A DNA stretch of 42,935 nucleotides from Streptomyces sp. SolWspMP-5a-2 (GTDB taxonomy: Bacteria > Actinomycetota > Actinomycetes > Streptomycetales > Streptomycetaceae), in assembly GCF_900091845.1 (NCBI RefSeq), contig NZ_FMCI01000181.1, forward strand, positions 1 to 42,935, read 5' to 3'. Both the position numbers and the translations under genes were made by a program. Shown here piece by piece: positions 18,201-26,434 of this stretch. Within the stretch, counting starts at the first letter, position 1; the number at the start of each line of letters is the position of its first letter. The notes beneath the pieces are model-generated. The model was not told the origin of the DNA. It searched no databases and saw nothing but the letters and a program-made list of their open reading frames with translations.

Positions 18201-18250
18201 TGCGGCTGCGGCCGTTCGAGCTGGTGACGCTGCGCTTCACGCGGGCCTGA
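15233..18250 (+). CDS. GH38 alpha-mannosidase
   Basis: The 1005-residue protein has the size and layout of bacterial/vacuolar-type GH38 enzymes: an N-terminal beta domain (1-250), a catalytic domain starting at GHAHIDSAWLWPLRET with H262 and D264 as zinc ligands, the MWVESD segment with probable nucleophile D339, WLPDTFGF (371-378), and a long C-terminal beta-sandwich region. It removes alpha-linked mannose from the non-reducing end. No signal peptide, so cytoplasmic. ATG with GGAG about ten bases upstream; 134 bp separates it from the GH5-like gene, so an extra promoter is possible, but it is probably part of the same operon under the LacI regulator. Confidence 0.95.
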   Translation: MHDDRNLVEARLKRVLDERIRPAVYPHSVPLEVAVWDAPDEPVPVAEGLAAEPRPIAVGARWGAPWGTSWFRVTGTVPEEWAGRTVEAILDLGFDENMPGFQCEGLVYRPDGTPVKGLNPRNQWVRIGAPAAGGEEVRLHVEAASNPVILDYHPFLPTQLGDKETAGDEPQYRLARMDLAVLDETVWQLVIDLEVLGELMAELPVESARRWDVLRAVERALDALDLQDVNGTAEAARARLTEVLATPAAPSAHRISAVGHAHIDSAWLWPLRETVRKVARTTSNMTALLEDEPDFVFAMSQAQQWAWVKEHRPEVWARVKKAVADGRFVPAGGMWVESDTNMPGSEAMARQFVHGKRFFLDEFGIENDEAWLPDTFGFAAGLPQIIKAAGSKWLLTQKISWSQTNTFPHHTFQWEGIDGTRIFTHFPPVDTYNCSMKGAEIAHAAKNFKDKGVARHSLAPTGWGDGGGGTTREMVAKAARLRDLEGSATVVWETPRAFFEKAEAEYPHPPVWVGELYLELHRATLTSQARTKQGNRRSEHLLREAELWAATAALRTGFAYPYEELDRIWKTVLLHQFHDILPGSSIAWVHREARRTYDRLAGELTAIIEDAQRALAGEGGEPLVFNAAPHARSGIPAGGAGTPGAGDATTVTPREDGGHVLDNGLLRVEIDGRGLVVSAYDLAAERETVAPGRAANLLQLHPDFPNMWDAWDVDAFYRNTVTDLTDADEVTAADDGAVRIVRAFGSSRVTQRLSLAPGERRLVVDTEVDWHETEKFLKLAFPLDVHAERYASETQFGHFHRPTHTNTSWEAAKFEACNHRFVHLEEPGWGVAVVNDSTYGHDVTRTVREDGDHGTTTTVRVSLLRAPRFPDPETDQGVHRFRHALVPGASIGDAVREGWRINVPERRTEGAGAVAPLVTVDQDAVVVTAVKLADDGSGDVVVRFHEAHGGRAAATLALGFEAASVSVTDLLERPLSDAAEPARDGDRVSVRLRPFELVTLRFTRA

Positions 18251-18262
18251 GCACGGGAGGGG

Positions 18263-18288
18263 GCCGGCCGGCCGCGCCGCCGGTCGGC
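18263..18288 (+). terminator. Hairpin terminator after the alpha-mannosidase gene
   Basis: GCCGGCCGGC (18263-18272) pairs with GCCGGTCGGC (18279-18288), ten pairs with one G-T, loop of six, and can extend outward through GAGGGG and CCCCTC. It starts 12 bases after the stop and probably ends the glycan operon. Confidence 0.65.
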
Positions 18289-18324
18289 TTCCCCTCGCCC
18301 GCGGGAGGAGACGATGATGGGCCG

Positions 18325-18792
18325 ATGAGACGCAGAGCGGTCGACGACCGGTCCTGGGAGACGGACCCCGATCCGGTGCTGGCCCTCGCCCGCAGGGACC
18401 TCGCGTTCTACGGGCGCACCCGCGACTCGGCCAGGCGCGTCCACTACGTCACCGAACTGGGCGCCATCGCCGCGACCTCCGCGACGGTGGTGGCGGCCGG
18501 GCTGCACGCACCGGCCTGGCTGACCGCCCTGATCGCCGGGGGCGCGGTCTTCTTCACCGGGGTGCGTCAGTTGTTCGGCCCCGGCGCCCGCTGGGTCCTC
18601 GCCGCGCGCTCCCGGGAGACCCTGCGGCGGGCCGTCGACCGCTATCTGCTGCTGCCGCCCGCGGCCCGCGACGCCGTGGCCCGCGCGGCGCTCCAGACGG
18701 CGATCGAGGAGGTCGGCACGGACGAACTCCGCGAGTGGACCCGGACCCAGGGCCGGCGACCCGACCCGGCCCTGCCGAGCACAGACACCTGA
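18325..18792 (+). CDS. DUF4231-like small membrane protein
   Basis: The 155-residue protein has a charged N-terminus (DPVLALARRDLAFYGRTRDSARRVHY), two closely spaced membrane helices (about 43-60 and 66-84), and a cytoplasmic helical C-terminus. The arrangement and the YGRTRDSARRVHYVTELGAI region match the DUF4231 family, whose role is unknown. A GGAGGAG lies about 14 bases before the ATG, farther than ideal, but no nearer in-frame start exists. It follows the glycan operon's terminator and converges with the FadR-type regulator gene. No link to glycan metabolism is evident. Confidence 0.7.
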   Translation: MRRRAVDDRSWETDPDPVLALARRDLAFYGRTRDSARRVHYVTELGAIAATSATVVAAGLHAPAWLTALIAGGAVFFTGVRQLFGPGARWVLAARSRETLRRAVDRYLLLPPAARDAVARAALQTAIEEVGTDELREWTRTQGRRPDPALPSTDT

Positions 18793-18805
18793 CCGGAGGG
18801 TCCGT

Positions 18806-19543
18806 CTAGGGCGCATCCGTGGGGAGTTGGGCGCGGAGCCACTGCTCCACCTCGCCGACGTGGGCCGCCGCCGCCGTCCGTGCCGCCTCCGGGTCGCGGG
18901 CGGCCAACGCGCGGTGGATGGCCGCGTGTTCGCGCCGGGTGCGGGCGAAGGCGCCCTCCTCCTGGTAGCCGCGCCAGACCCGGGCCCTGAAGGTGCGCGA
19001 GGAGAGGCCCTCCAGGATCGCGGCCATCGTCCCGTTGCCCGCCGCCGCCGCGATCGCGCGGTGGAAGGCCAGGTCGTGGGCGATGATCTCCTCCGGATCG
19101 TCGGTGGCGTTCATCGCCGCGAGGTGGCCCTCCACCTCCGCCAGCCGCTCCGGGGTCATCCTCGCCGCCGCCAGCGCCGCCGCCGTCGACTCCAGGATCC
19201 GCCGCACCTCCAGGATCTCCACCAGGCCCGCCCCGCGGGACAGGTCGGCGACCACCCCGAACGTCTCCAGCAGGTCACCGGCTTCGAGGCGGGTGACGTA
19301 GATGCCGGAGCCGTGCCGGGCCTCCAGCACCCCCAGCACGGTGAGCGCCCGGATCGCCTCCCGCATCGAACTGCGCGAGATGCCGAGCTGCGCCGCGAGG
19401 TCCCGCTCGGTCGGCAGCCGCTGCCCCGGCTCCAGGAGCCCCTCGCCGATCATCGCCTTGATCCGGTCGATGGCGCGCTGCGTCACCGTGCCCTTCGGCG
19501 CGGGCGGCCCGGTGCGGTCCCGCGCGGCCGGGGTCTCGTCCAC
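18806..19543 (-). CDS. FadR-subfamily GntR regulator of the fucose operon
   Basis: The 245-residue protein has an N-terminal winged helix (GTVTQRAIDRIKAMIGEGLLEPGQRLPTERD then SRSSMREAIRAL) and a helical FCD effector domain (about 95-225) with the metal-ligand-like pattern D...H in AHDLAFHRAI and H in EHAAIHRAL. The start chosen is a GTG with AAGGAG six bases upstream; an upstream ATG at 19600 would run through the operator. It is divergent from the sugar importer/L-fuconate dehydratase operon and probably represses it, releasing DNA when L-fucose or a pathway acid binds. A TGGTCnGACCA-type site lies in the shared 162-bp gap. Confidence 0.9.
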   Translation of the reverse strand: MDETPAARDRTGPPAPKGTVTQRAIDRIKAMIGEGLLEPGQRLPTERDLAAQLGISRSSMREAIRALTVLGVLEARHGSGIYVTRLEAGDLLETFGVVADLSRGAGLVEILEVRRILESTAAALAAARMTPERLAEVEGHLAAMNATDDPEEIIAHDLAFHRAIAAAAGNGTMAAILEGLSSRTFRARVWRGYQEEGAFARTRREHAAIHRALAARDPEAARTAAAAHVGEVEQWLRAQLPTDAP

Positions 19544-19587
19544 GCGTGACTCCTTCGTTCGCCGTGCGCCGCAGTCTAGCCAGCACG

Positions 19588-19600
19588 GTGGTCCGACCAC
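19588..19600. promoter_or_regulatory. GntR/FadR-type operator (GTGGTCCGACCAC)
   Basis: This is a perfect 6-1-6 inverted repeat containing TGGTCnGACCA, the consensus typical of FadR-subfamily regulators. It lies 45 bases upstream of the regulator's start and about 106 bases upstream of the binding-protein gene. Confidence 0.8.
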
Positions 19601-19650
19601 TCGGCCGATGTGACGCAGAACGGCGGGTTCTTGGGGTGTCCCGCTCCCAA

Positions 19651-19663
19651 GTGGTCTGATAAA
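19651..19663. promoter_or_regulatory. Second, half-conserved GntR site overlapping an AT-rich -10-like region
   Basis: GTGGTCTGATAAA repeats the left half-site GTGGTC and the G-A of the right half. It runs into GATAAATAT, the only AT-rich element in the gap and a likely -10 region for the rightward operon. No good -35 is seen at standard spacing. Confidence 0.45.
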
Positions 19664-19705
19664 TATGCGGCACCTGCTCGATCACGCTCGATGAGGAGCT
19701 GACAG

Positions 19706-20785
19706 ATGCGCGGCAGCACGGCGTGGAACGGACGGCACCACAGGCGAACCTCTTCCCGGGCACCGCGCGCGACGGCAGCGGCCGCCGTCGCCGCTCTCGC
19801 CCTCACCGCGTGCGGCAGCACCGCGGACACCGGCGCGGGCGGCACCGGCGGCACCGGCAAGGTCGGCGTGATCCTGCCCCTGCTGACCTCCCCCTTCTGG
19901 CAGTCCTACAACGACTACGTGCCCCGGATGGCGAAGTCCGAGGGCGTCGACGCGCTGAGGACGGTCAACTCCGGCAGCGACCCCGCGCAGCAGATCACCG
20001 ACATCGGCAACCAGCTCAACCAGGGCGTCAGGGGCCTGGTCGTCGCCCCGCTGGACAGCGCCGCCATCGAGGCCGGGCTGAAGCAGGCCGCGCGCAAGGG
20101 CGTTCCGGTCGTCGCCGTCGACGTCGCGCCGGACCGCGGCGAGGTCGCCATGGTCGTCCGGGCCGACAACGCGGCGTACGGCGAGAAGGCGTGCGCCTAC
20201 CTCGGCGAGCACGTCGGCTCCGGTGAGGTCGTCCAAATCATGGGGGACCTCGCCTCGGTCAACGGCCGGGACCGCTCGGAGGCGTTCCGGGCCTGCGTGA
20301 AGAAGGACTTCCCGGAGCTGAAGGTCCTGGAGATCCCCGCCAAGTGGGAGTCCGACACGGCCGCCGCCAAGCTCGACACCCTGCTCAACGCCCACCCCGG
20401 CATCAAGGGCATCTACCTCCAGGCGGGCGGCGTCTACCTCGCCCCGACCCTCCAGACCCTCAAGTCCAAGGGACTGCTGAAGAAGGCCGGGACCGCGGGG
20501 CACATCGCGATCGTCTCGAACGACGGCATCCCGCAGGAGTTCGACGCCATCCGCAGGGGCGAGGTGGACGCGACGGTCTCGCAGCCCGCCGACGCCTACG
20601 CCAGGTACGGCCTCCACTACGTCAAGGCCGCGATGGAGGGCCGGACCTTCCGGCCGGGTCCCACCGACCACCACTCGACGATCGTGCGGCTGCCCGGCGG
20701 CATCCTGGAGGACCAGCTCCCCGCCCCGCTGGTCACCCGGGACAACGTCGACGACCCCGCGCTGTGGGGGAACACGGTCGGATGA
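19706..20785 (+). CDS. RbsB-type sugar-binding lipoprotein, probable L-fucose importer component
   Basis: The 359-residue protein has a long n-region, a hydrophobic signal (ATAAAAVAALALTAC) and lipobox LTAC with Cys36. The mature domain is a type 1 periplasmic-binding fold: VGVILPLLTSPFWQSYNDYV, QQITDIGNQLNQGVRGLVVAPLDS and the substrate-loop strand VPVVAVDVAPD, as in ribose/xylose-binding proteins. Ligand choice is inferred from the following L-fuconate dehydratase gene. ATG with GAGGAG upstream; ends in an ATGA overlap with the ATPase gene. First gene of the operon facing the FadR-type regulator. Confidence 0.88.
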   Translation: MRGSTAWNGRHHRRTSSRAPRATAAAAVAALALTACGSTADTGAGGTGGTGKVGVILPLLTSPFWQSYNDYVPRMAKSEGVDALRTVNSGSDPAQQITDIGNQLNQGVRGLVVAPLDSAAIEAGLKQAARKGVPVVAVDVAPDRGEVAMVVRADNAAYGEKACAYLGEHVGSGEVVQIMGDLASVNGRDRSEAFRACVKKDFPELKVLEIPAKWESDTAAAKLDTLLNAHPGIKGIYLQAGGVYLAPTLQTLKSKGLLKKAGTAGHIAIVSNDGIPQEFDAIRRGEVDATVSQPADAYARYGLHYVKAAMEGRTFRPGPTDHHSTIVRLPGGILEDQLPAPLVTRDNVDDPALWGNTVG

Positions 20786-22290
20786 ACACGGCCGCCCCCA
20801 CCCCCCTCGCCGAGGCCCGGGACGTCGTCAAACGCTACGGACCCACCACCGCCCTCGCCGACGGCCGGATCACCGTGCTGCCCGGCGAGTCCCACGCCCT
20901 CGTCGGCCGCAACGGCGCGGGCAAGTCCACCCTCGTCTCCGTCCTCACCGGACTCCAGGCCCCGGACGCGGGCACCGTCCGCTTCGACGGCGCCCCGGCG
21001 CCCGCGCTCGCCGACCGCGACGGCTGGCGCCGCACGGTCGCCTGCGTCTACCAGCGGCCCATGGTCGTCCCCGGACTCAGCGTCGCCGAGAACCTGTTCC
21101 TCGACCGGCAGCCGCTGCGCCGGGGGCTGATCGGCTGGCGCAGGCTGCGCGCCGAGGCCACCGCGCTCCTCGACACCTGGGACGTCCGCGTCGACCCGGA
21201 GGCCCGCGCGTCCGAACTCTCCGTCGAGGAGTGCCAACTCGTGCAGATCGCACGGGCGTTGAGCCTCGGCGCCCGCTTCATCGTGCTGGACGAGCCCACC
21301 GCGCGCCTCGACAGCCGGGAGATCGAGCGGCTGTTCACCAGGATGCGCGCCCTCCAGGAGTCCGGCGTCACCTTCCTGTTCATCTCCCACCACCTCCAGG
21401 AGGTGTACGAGGTCTGCACCACGGTCACCGTGCTGCGCGACGCCCGCTGGGTCGTCACGGCGCCGGTGGCGGACCTCCCGCGCGCCGCCCTCGTCGAGGC
21501 GATGGCGGGGGAGGGCGCCGGGACGGGCGCCCACCGCTCCGCGGGCGGGCCCCGCGACCCCGCCGCCCCCGTCCTCCTCGACGTGCGCGGCCTCACCGCG
21601 CGCCCCTACCGGGACGTCCGGCTGACCGTGCGCGCCGGTGAGGTCGTCGGGCTCGCCGGATCCTCCGCCAGCGGCAAGGCCGAACTCGCCGAGACCCTCG
21701 CCGGACTGCGCACCCCGCTCGCCGGGACCGCCGAACTCGCGGGCGAGCGGCTCCCGTTCGGGGACGTGCGCGGCTGTCTCGCGGCGGGCGTCGGGTTCGT
21801 CCCGCGCGACCGGCACGACCAGGGACTCGTCCCCGGGATGACCGTCGGCGACAACGCCACCCTCACCGTCCTCGGCGCCCTCGGACGGTTCGGCCTGGTC
21901 CGCGCCGACCGCAGACGCGCCCTCACCGGCGACCTCGTCCGGCGCCTCGACATCCGCACCGAGGGCCCCGACCAGCCCGTCCGCGAACTGTCGGGCGGCA
22001 ACGCGCAGAAGGTCGTCATGGCCCGCGCCCTCGCCTCCGCGCCCCGCCTGCTGGTCCTCGTCGACCCCACCGCGGGCGTCGACGTGAAGTCCAAGGAGTC
22101 CCTGCTCGCCCGGGTCGAGGACGCCCGCCGGGACGGCACCGCCGTCCTCGTCGTCTCCGACGAACTCGACGACCTGCGGCGCTGCGACCGCGTCCTCGTC
22201 CTCTTCCACGGCCGCGTCGTCGCCGAACACCCGGCGGGCTGGCGCGACCACGAGCTGATCGCCGCCGTCGAAGGAGTGGACCATGGCTGA
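20782..22290 (+). CDS. RbsA-type sugar ABC transporter ATPase (two nucleotide-binding domains)
   Basis: The 502-residue protein has two ABC domains. Domain 1: Walker A GRNGAGKST (42-50), Walker B FIVLDEPTA, and a signature reading LSVEECQ, with Glu in place of the signature glycine. Domain 2: Walker A GSSASGKA (293-300, Ala where Ser/Thr binds magnesium), intact signature LSGGNAQ, and a Walker B reading VLVDPTAG, so the usual Asp-Glu pair is Val-Asp. One composite ATP site is therefore intact and the other degenerate, as often seen in RbsA-like proteins. It powers import through the RbsC-type permease. Overlaps the genes on both sides (4 and 8 bp). Confidence 0.92.
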   Translation: MNTAAPTPLAEARDVVKRYGPTTALADGRITVLPGESHALVGRNGAGKSTLVSVLTGLQAPDAGTVRFDGAPAPALADRDGWRRTVACVYQRPMVVPGLSVAENLFLDRQPLRRGLIGWRRLRAEATALLDTWDVRVDPEARASELSVEECQLVQIARALSLGARFIVLDEPTARLDSREIERLFTRMRALQESGVTFLFISHHLQEVYEVCTTVTVLRDARWVVTAPVADLPRAALVEAMAGEGAGTGAHRSAGGPRDPAAPVLLDVRGLTARPYRDVRLTVRAGEVVGLAGSSASGKAELAETLAGLRTPLAGTAELAGERLPFGDVRGCLAAGVGFVPRDRHDQGLVPGMTVGDNATLTVLGALGRFGLVRADRRRALTGDLVRRLDIRTEGPDQPVRELSGGNAQKVVMARALASAPRLLVLVDPTAGVDVKSKESLLARVEDARRDGTAVLVVSDELDDLRRCDRVLVLFHGRVVAEHPAGWRDHELIAAVEGVDHG

Positions 22291-23308
22291 CACCCGGGCC
22301 CCGGCACAGCCGCCCGCCACCCGCCGGGCCCCCGGCCAGGCCCGCGCCCTGCTGATCCGCCGCGCCCGCGAACTCGCCCTCCTACCGGCCCTGTTGGCGG
22401 TCCTGGTGATCGGCGGGTTCGTCAACGACGCCTTCCTCACCGAGAGGAACCTCGTCTCCGTCCTCGGCTCGTCCGCCGCGCTCGCCATGGTGGTGCTCGC
22501 CGAGTCCCTCGTCCTCATCACCGGCAAGTTCGACCTGTCCCTCGAATCGGTCGTCGGCATCGCCCCCGCGCTCGGCGCGCTCCTCGTGCTGCCCGCGGCC
22601 AAGGCGGGGTTCGGCACCGAACTGCCCACCGCCCTGGCCCTGTCGGCGGTCCTGCTGGTCGGCGCCGCCGTCGGGCTCCTCAACGGCCTGCTGGTGGTGA
22701 AGCTCAGGCTCAACGCCTTCATCGTCACCCTCGCCATGCTGATCGTGCTGCGCGGGGTCCTCGTCGGCGCGACCCGGGGCAAGACCCTCTTCGACATGCC
22801 CGACGCCTTCTTCGCGATGGCCACCGGCACCGTCCTGCGGGTGCCGGTCTCGGTGTGGGTGGCCGCGGCCGCCTTCGCCCTCGCCGGACTGACGCTCCGT
22901 CACCACCGGGTGGGACGCGCCCTGTACGCCATCGGCGGCAACCCCGAGGCGGCCCGCGCCGCCGGCATCCGGGTGGACCGGGTGATGCTCGGGGTGTTCG
23001 TCACCGCCGGAGTGCTCGCCGCCGTCGGCGGGATCATGCGCACCGGGTACGTCGGCGCCATCAACGCCAACCAGGGCCAGAACATGATCTTCACGGTCTT
23101 CGCCGCCGCCGTCATCGGCGGCATCAGCCTCGACGGCGGCAGGGGCACCATGTCCGGCGCGCTCACCGGAGTCCTGCTCCTGGGCACCGTCGACAACCTG
23201 CTCACCCAGGCCCAGGTCCAGGCGTACTGGATCCAGGCCATCTACGGCGGGATCATCCTGCTCGCCCTCATGCTCGCCCGCCTCACCACCGGCCGTGCCC
23301 AGGACTGA
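22283..23308 (+). CDS. RbsC-type sugar ABC transporter permease
   Basis: The 341-residue protein has eight to ten membrane helices of the branched-chain/ribose permease type (BPD_transp_2). Typical segments are LAMVVLAESLVLITGKFDLSLESV, GLLNGLLVVKLRLNAFIVTLAM, YAIGGNPEAARAAGIRVDRV and FAAAVIGGISLDGGRGTM. The ATG lies inside the ATPase gene (8-bp overlap), with AAGGAG just upstream. It completes an importer with the preceding two genes; L-fucose is the probable substrate by context. Confidence 0.92.
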   Translation: MADTRAPAQPPATRRAPGQARALLIRRARELALLPALLAVLVIGGFVNDAFLTERNLVSVLGSSAALAMVVLAESLVLITGKFDLSLESVVGIAPALGALLVLPAAKAGFGTELPTALALSAVLLVGAAVGLLNGLLVVKLRLNAFIVTLAMLIVLRGVLVGATRGKTLFDMPDAFFAMATGTVLRVPVSVWVAAAAFALAGLTLRHHRVGRALYAIGGNPEAARAAGIRVDRVMLGVFVTAGVLAAVGGIMRTGYVGAINANQGQNMIFTVFAAAVIGGISLDGGRGTMSGALTGVLLLGTVDNLLTQAQVQAYWIQAIYGGIILLALMLARLTTGRAQD

Positions 23309-23335
23309 CGCCGTCCCCGACCAGAAAGGCCCTCC

Positions 23336-24676
23336 GTGCCCCAGGCCCCCGCGCGCATCACCGCCCTCGACACCCACGACATCCGCTTCCCCACCTCGCG
23401 GGAGCTGGACGGCTCCGACGCGATGAACCCGGACCCCGACTACTCGGCCGCGTACGCCGTGCTGCGCACCGACGCCGAGGACGGACCGCGGGGACACGGG
23501 TTCACGTTCACCATCGGACGGGGCAACGAGGTCCAGGTCGCGGCGCTGCACGCGCTGCGCCCCCATGTGGTGGGCCGCACGGTCGACGAGGTGTGCGCCG
23601 ACCCCGGCGCGCTCAGCCGGGACCTGGTCGGGGACAGCCAACTGCGCTGGCTGGGACCCGAGAAGGGGGTGATGCACATGGCGATCGGGGCCGTCGTCAA
23701 CGCCGTCTGGGACCTCGCCGCACGGCGCGCGGGCAAACCCCTGTGGCGGCTGCTCGCCGAGGCCGACCCGGACTGGCTGGTCGGCCAGATCGACTTCCGC
23801 TACCTCAGCGACGCCCTCACCCCGGGCGAGGCCCTCGACCTGCTGCGCCGGGGCCGGGAGGGAGCCGCCGACCGCACCGCGCGCCTGATCGGCCACGGCT
23901 ACCCCGCCTACACCACCTCCCCGGGCTGGCTCGGCTACGACGACGCGAAACTCACCCGGCTCGCCGCCGAGGCCGTCGCCGCCGGGTTCCGGCAGATCAA
24001 GCTCAAGGTCGGCGCCGACCTCGACGACGACGTCCGGCGCTGCCGGGTCGCCCGTGAGGTGGTCGGCCCGGACGTCAGGATCGCCGTCGACGCCAACCAG
24101 CGCTGGGACATCGACGAGGCGATCCGCTGGACCCGCGCCCTCGCCCCCTTCGACCCGTACTGGATCGAGGAACCCACCAGCCCCGACGACGTCCTCGGCC
24201 ACGCGGCGATCCGCCGGGCCGTCGCCCCGGTCAGGGTCGCCACCGGCGAACACGTCCAGAACCGGATCGTCTTCAAACAGCTCCTGCAGACCGGCGCCGT
24301 CGACATCGTGCAGATCGACGCCGCCCGCGTCGGCGGCGTCAACGAGAACCTGGCGATCCTGCTGCTGGCCGCCAAGTTCGGCGTCCCGGTCTGCCCGCAC
24401 GCGGGCGGCGTCGGCCTGTGCGAACTCGTCCAGCACCTCGCGATGTTCGACTACGTCGCCGTCACCGGCACCACCGAGGACCGGGTCATCGAGTACGTCG
24501 ACCATCTGCACGAGCACTTCACCGACCCGGTGACGATCAGAGCGGGCCGCTACACGGCACCCACCGCGCCCGGCTTCTCCGCGGCCCTGCGCCCCGAGTC
24601 GATCGCGCGGTACACGTTCCCCGGCGGCACCTTCTGGGCCGCCGACCCCGGCACGGCGGAAGGACACACGGCATGA
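23336..24676 (+). CDS. L-fuconate dehydratase (enolase superfamily)
   Basis: The 446-residue protein matches L-fuconate dehydratase, including human ENOSF1-like enzymes, over its whole length. The N-terminus [21 protein letters not shown] is characteristic. The barrel has K222-L-K224 (IKLKVG), metal ligands in VDAN (D252), WIEEP (E278) and TGEH (E305), and the PHAGGVG histidine (H355) that acts in the second half of the dehydration. The enzyme turns L-fuconate into 2-keto-3-deoxy-L-fuconate. The GTG start follows GAAAGG. It lies 27 bp after the permease gene and overlaps the SDR gene by four bases. Confidence 0.93.
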   Translation: MPQAPARITALDTHDIRFPTSRELDGSDAMNPDPDYSAAYAVLRTDAEDGPRGHGFTFTIGRGNEVQVAALHALRPHVVGRTVDEVCADPGALSRDLVGDSQLRWLGPEKGVMHMAIGAVVNAVWDLAARRAGKPLWRLLAEADPDWLVGQIDFRYLSDALTPGEALDLLRRGREGAADRTARLIGHGYPAYTTSPGWLGYDDAKLTRLAAEAVAAGFRQIKLKVGADLDDDVRRCRVAREVVGPDVRIAVDANQRWDIDEAIRWTRALAPFDPYWIEEPTSPDDVLGHAAIRRAVAPVRVATGEHVQNRIVFKQLLQTGAVDIVQIDAARVGGVNENLAILLLAAKFGVPVCPHAGGVGLCELVQHLAMFDYVAVTGTTEDRVIEYVDHLHEHFTDPVTIRAGRYTAPTAPGFSAALRPESIARYTFPGGTFWAADPGTAEGHTA

Positions 24677-25428
24677 CCGACTTCACCGGACTGCGGGCCC
24701 TGGTCACCGGAGGCGCCTCCGGCATCGGCCTGGCCACCGCCCGCCTCCTCGCCGCACGCGGCGCCGAGGTCGCCGTCCTCGACCTCGAACCGTCCGGGGC
24801 GCGCCCGCCGCTGCGCGGCTACCGGGCCGACGTCGGCGACGCCCCCTCCGTGCGCGCGGCCGTCGCCGCCGCGGCCGCCGACCTCGGCGGTCTGGACATC
24901 CTGGTCAACAACGCGGGCATCGGCGCCCAGGGCACCGTCGAGGACAACGACGACGCCGAGTGGCACCGCGTCCTGGACGTGAACGTCGTCGGCATGGTCC
25001 GGGTGGCCCGCGCCGCCCTCCCGCACCTGCGCCGCTCCGGCCACGCGGCGATCGTCAACACCTGCTCCATCGCCGCCACCGCCGGACTCCCGCGCCGCGC
25101 CCTGTACAGCGCCACCAAGGGCGCCGTGTACTCCCTCACCCTCGCCATGGCCGCCGACCACCTCCACGAGGGCATCCGCGTCAACTGCGTCAACCCCGGT
25201 ACGGCGGACACCCCGTGGGTCGGCCGTCTCCTCGACGCGGCCGACGACCCCGCGGCCGAACGCGCCGCCCTGGCGGCCAGACAGCCCTCCGGGCGGCTGG
25301 TCACGGCCGACGAGGTCGCGGGCGCCGTCGCCTACCTGGCGGGCCCGCTCTCCGGCGCCACCACCGGCACCTCGCTCGCCGTCGACGGCGGCATGCAGGG
25401 CCTGCGCCCGCGGCCGGAGCCCCGGTGA
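24673..25428 (+). CDS. SDR dehydrogenase, probable 2-keto-3-deoxy-L-fuconate dehydrogenase
   Basis: The 251-residue protein is a complete classical [11 protein letters not shown] (12-19), NNAG (79-82), S132, Y145-SAT-K149, and the ending [12 protein letters not shown]. In non-phosphorylative L-fucose oxidation the step after L-fuconate dehydratase is NAD-dependent oxidation of 2-keto-3-deoxy-L-fuconate by an SDR. The four-base overlap with the dehydratase gene supports that role. L-fucose dehydrogenases of the SDR type also exist, so it could act on L-fucose instead, but the next gene is a better candidate for that. Confidence 0.85.
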   Translation: MTDFTGLRALVTGGASGIGLATARLLAARGAEVAVLDLEPSGARPPLRGYRADVGDAPSVRAAVAAAAADLGGLDILVNNAGIGAQGTVEDNDDAEWHRVLDVNVVGMVRVARAALPHLRRSGHAAIVNTCSIAATAGLPRRALYSATKGAVYSLTLAMAADHLHEGIRVNCVNPGTADTPWVGRLLDAADDPAAERAALAARQPSGRLVTADEVAGAVAYLAGPLSGATTGTSLAVDGGMQGLRPRPEPR

Positions 25429-26417
25429 ACCGGCTCGGCCGCAGCGCGGTGCGGGTCGGACCGCTCGGGTTCGGCGCCGCCGCCCTCGGCAACCTCTACA
25501 CCGAGGTCGGCGAGGAGCAGGCGCACGCCGCCGTCGACGCGGCCTGGCGCAACGGCGTGCGCTACTTCGACACCGCCCCGCACTACGGCCTCGGGCTGTC
25601 CGAACGGCGCCTGGGGCAGGCCCTGCGCGGACGCCCGCGCGCCGCGTACACCCTCTCCACCAAGGTCGGCCGCCTACTGGAACCCGTCCGGGGCGACGAC
25701 CCGGACGACGACCTCGCGGGCGGCTTCGCGGTGCCCGCCACCCACCGCAGGGTCTGGGACTTCAGCGCCGACGGCGTGCGCCGCGCCCTGGACGCGAGCC
25801 TGGAGCGGCTCGGCGTCGACCACGTCGACATCGTCTATCTGCACGACCCCGACGACCACGCCGAAGCCGCCTTCCGCGAGGGCTACCCGGCCCTCGAGCG
25901 GCTGCGCGCCGAGGGGGTGGTCGGCGCGATCGGCGCGGGCATGAACCAGACCGCGATGCTCACCCGCTTCGTCCGCGACACCGACGTCGACGTCGTGCTC
26001 TGCGCGGGCCGCTACACCCTCCTGGACCAGAGCGCCCTCACCGGCCTGTTCCCGGCCGCCCTCGACCGCGGCACCTCCGTCGTCGTCGGCGGCGCCTTCA
26101 ACTCCGGCCTGCTCGCCGACCCGCGACCCGGCGCCACCTACGACTACGCGCCCGCACCGGCCGGGCTGGTCGAGCGGGCGCTGCGTCTGAAGGCCGTCAC
26201 CGACCGGCACGGCACCTCCCTGCGGGCCGCGGCCCTCGCCTTCTGCGCCGCGCACCCGGCCGTCGCGAGCGTCCTGGTGGGCGCCCGCTCGGCCGCCGAG
26301 GTCGACGACTGCGCCCGCGGCCTCGCCGCCCCGGTGCCCGCCGCCCTCTGGACGGACCTGCGGGCCGAGGGCCTGCTCCCGGCGGGGGCGCCGGTACCCG
26401 GGCGGCAGGACACCTGA
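25425..26417 (+). CDS. Aldo/keto reductase, probable L-fucose (D-threo-aldose) 1-dehydrogenase
   Basis: The 330-residue protein has the aldo/keto reductase tetrad: D49 and Y54 in YFDTAPHYG, K80 in LSTKVG, H140 in IVYLHDPDD. The insertion with FAVPATHRRVWDFS between about residues 100 and 114 and the IGAGMNQTAML segment resemble D-threo-aldose 1-dehydrogenases/L-fucose dehydrogenases, which oxidise L-fucose to its lactone. Its GTG start overlaps the SDR stop by four bases (GTGA). It closes the operon and converges with the lipase-maturation-factor gene 17 bp away. The lactonase that should follow in the pathway is not in the window. Confidence 0.85.
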   Translation: MNRLGRSAVRVGPLGFGAAALGNLYTEVGEEQAHAAVDAAWRNGVRYFDTAPHYGLGLSERRLGQALRGRPRAAYTLSTKVGRLLEPVRGDDPDDDLAGGFAVPATHRRVWDFSADGVRRALDASLERLGVDHVDIVYLHDPDDHAEAAFREGYPALERLRAEGVVGAIGAGMNQTAMLTRFVRDTDVDVVLCAGRYTLLDQSALTGLFPAALDRGTSVVVGGAFNSGLLADPRPGATYDYAPAPAGLVERALRLKAVTDRHGTSLRAAALAFCAAHPAVASVLVGARSAAEVDDCARGLAAPVPAALWTDLRAEGLLPAGAPVPGRQDT

Positions 26418-26434
26418 CGACGGCGGCCGCCGGC

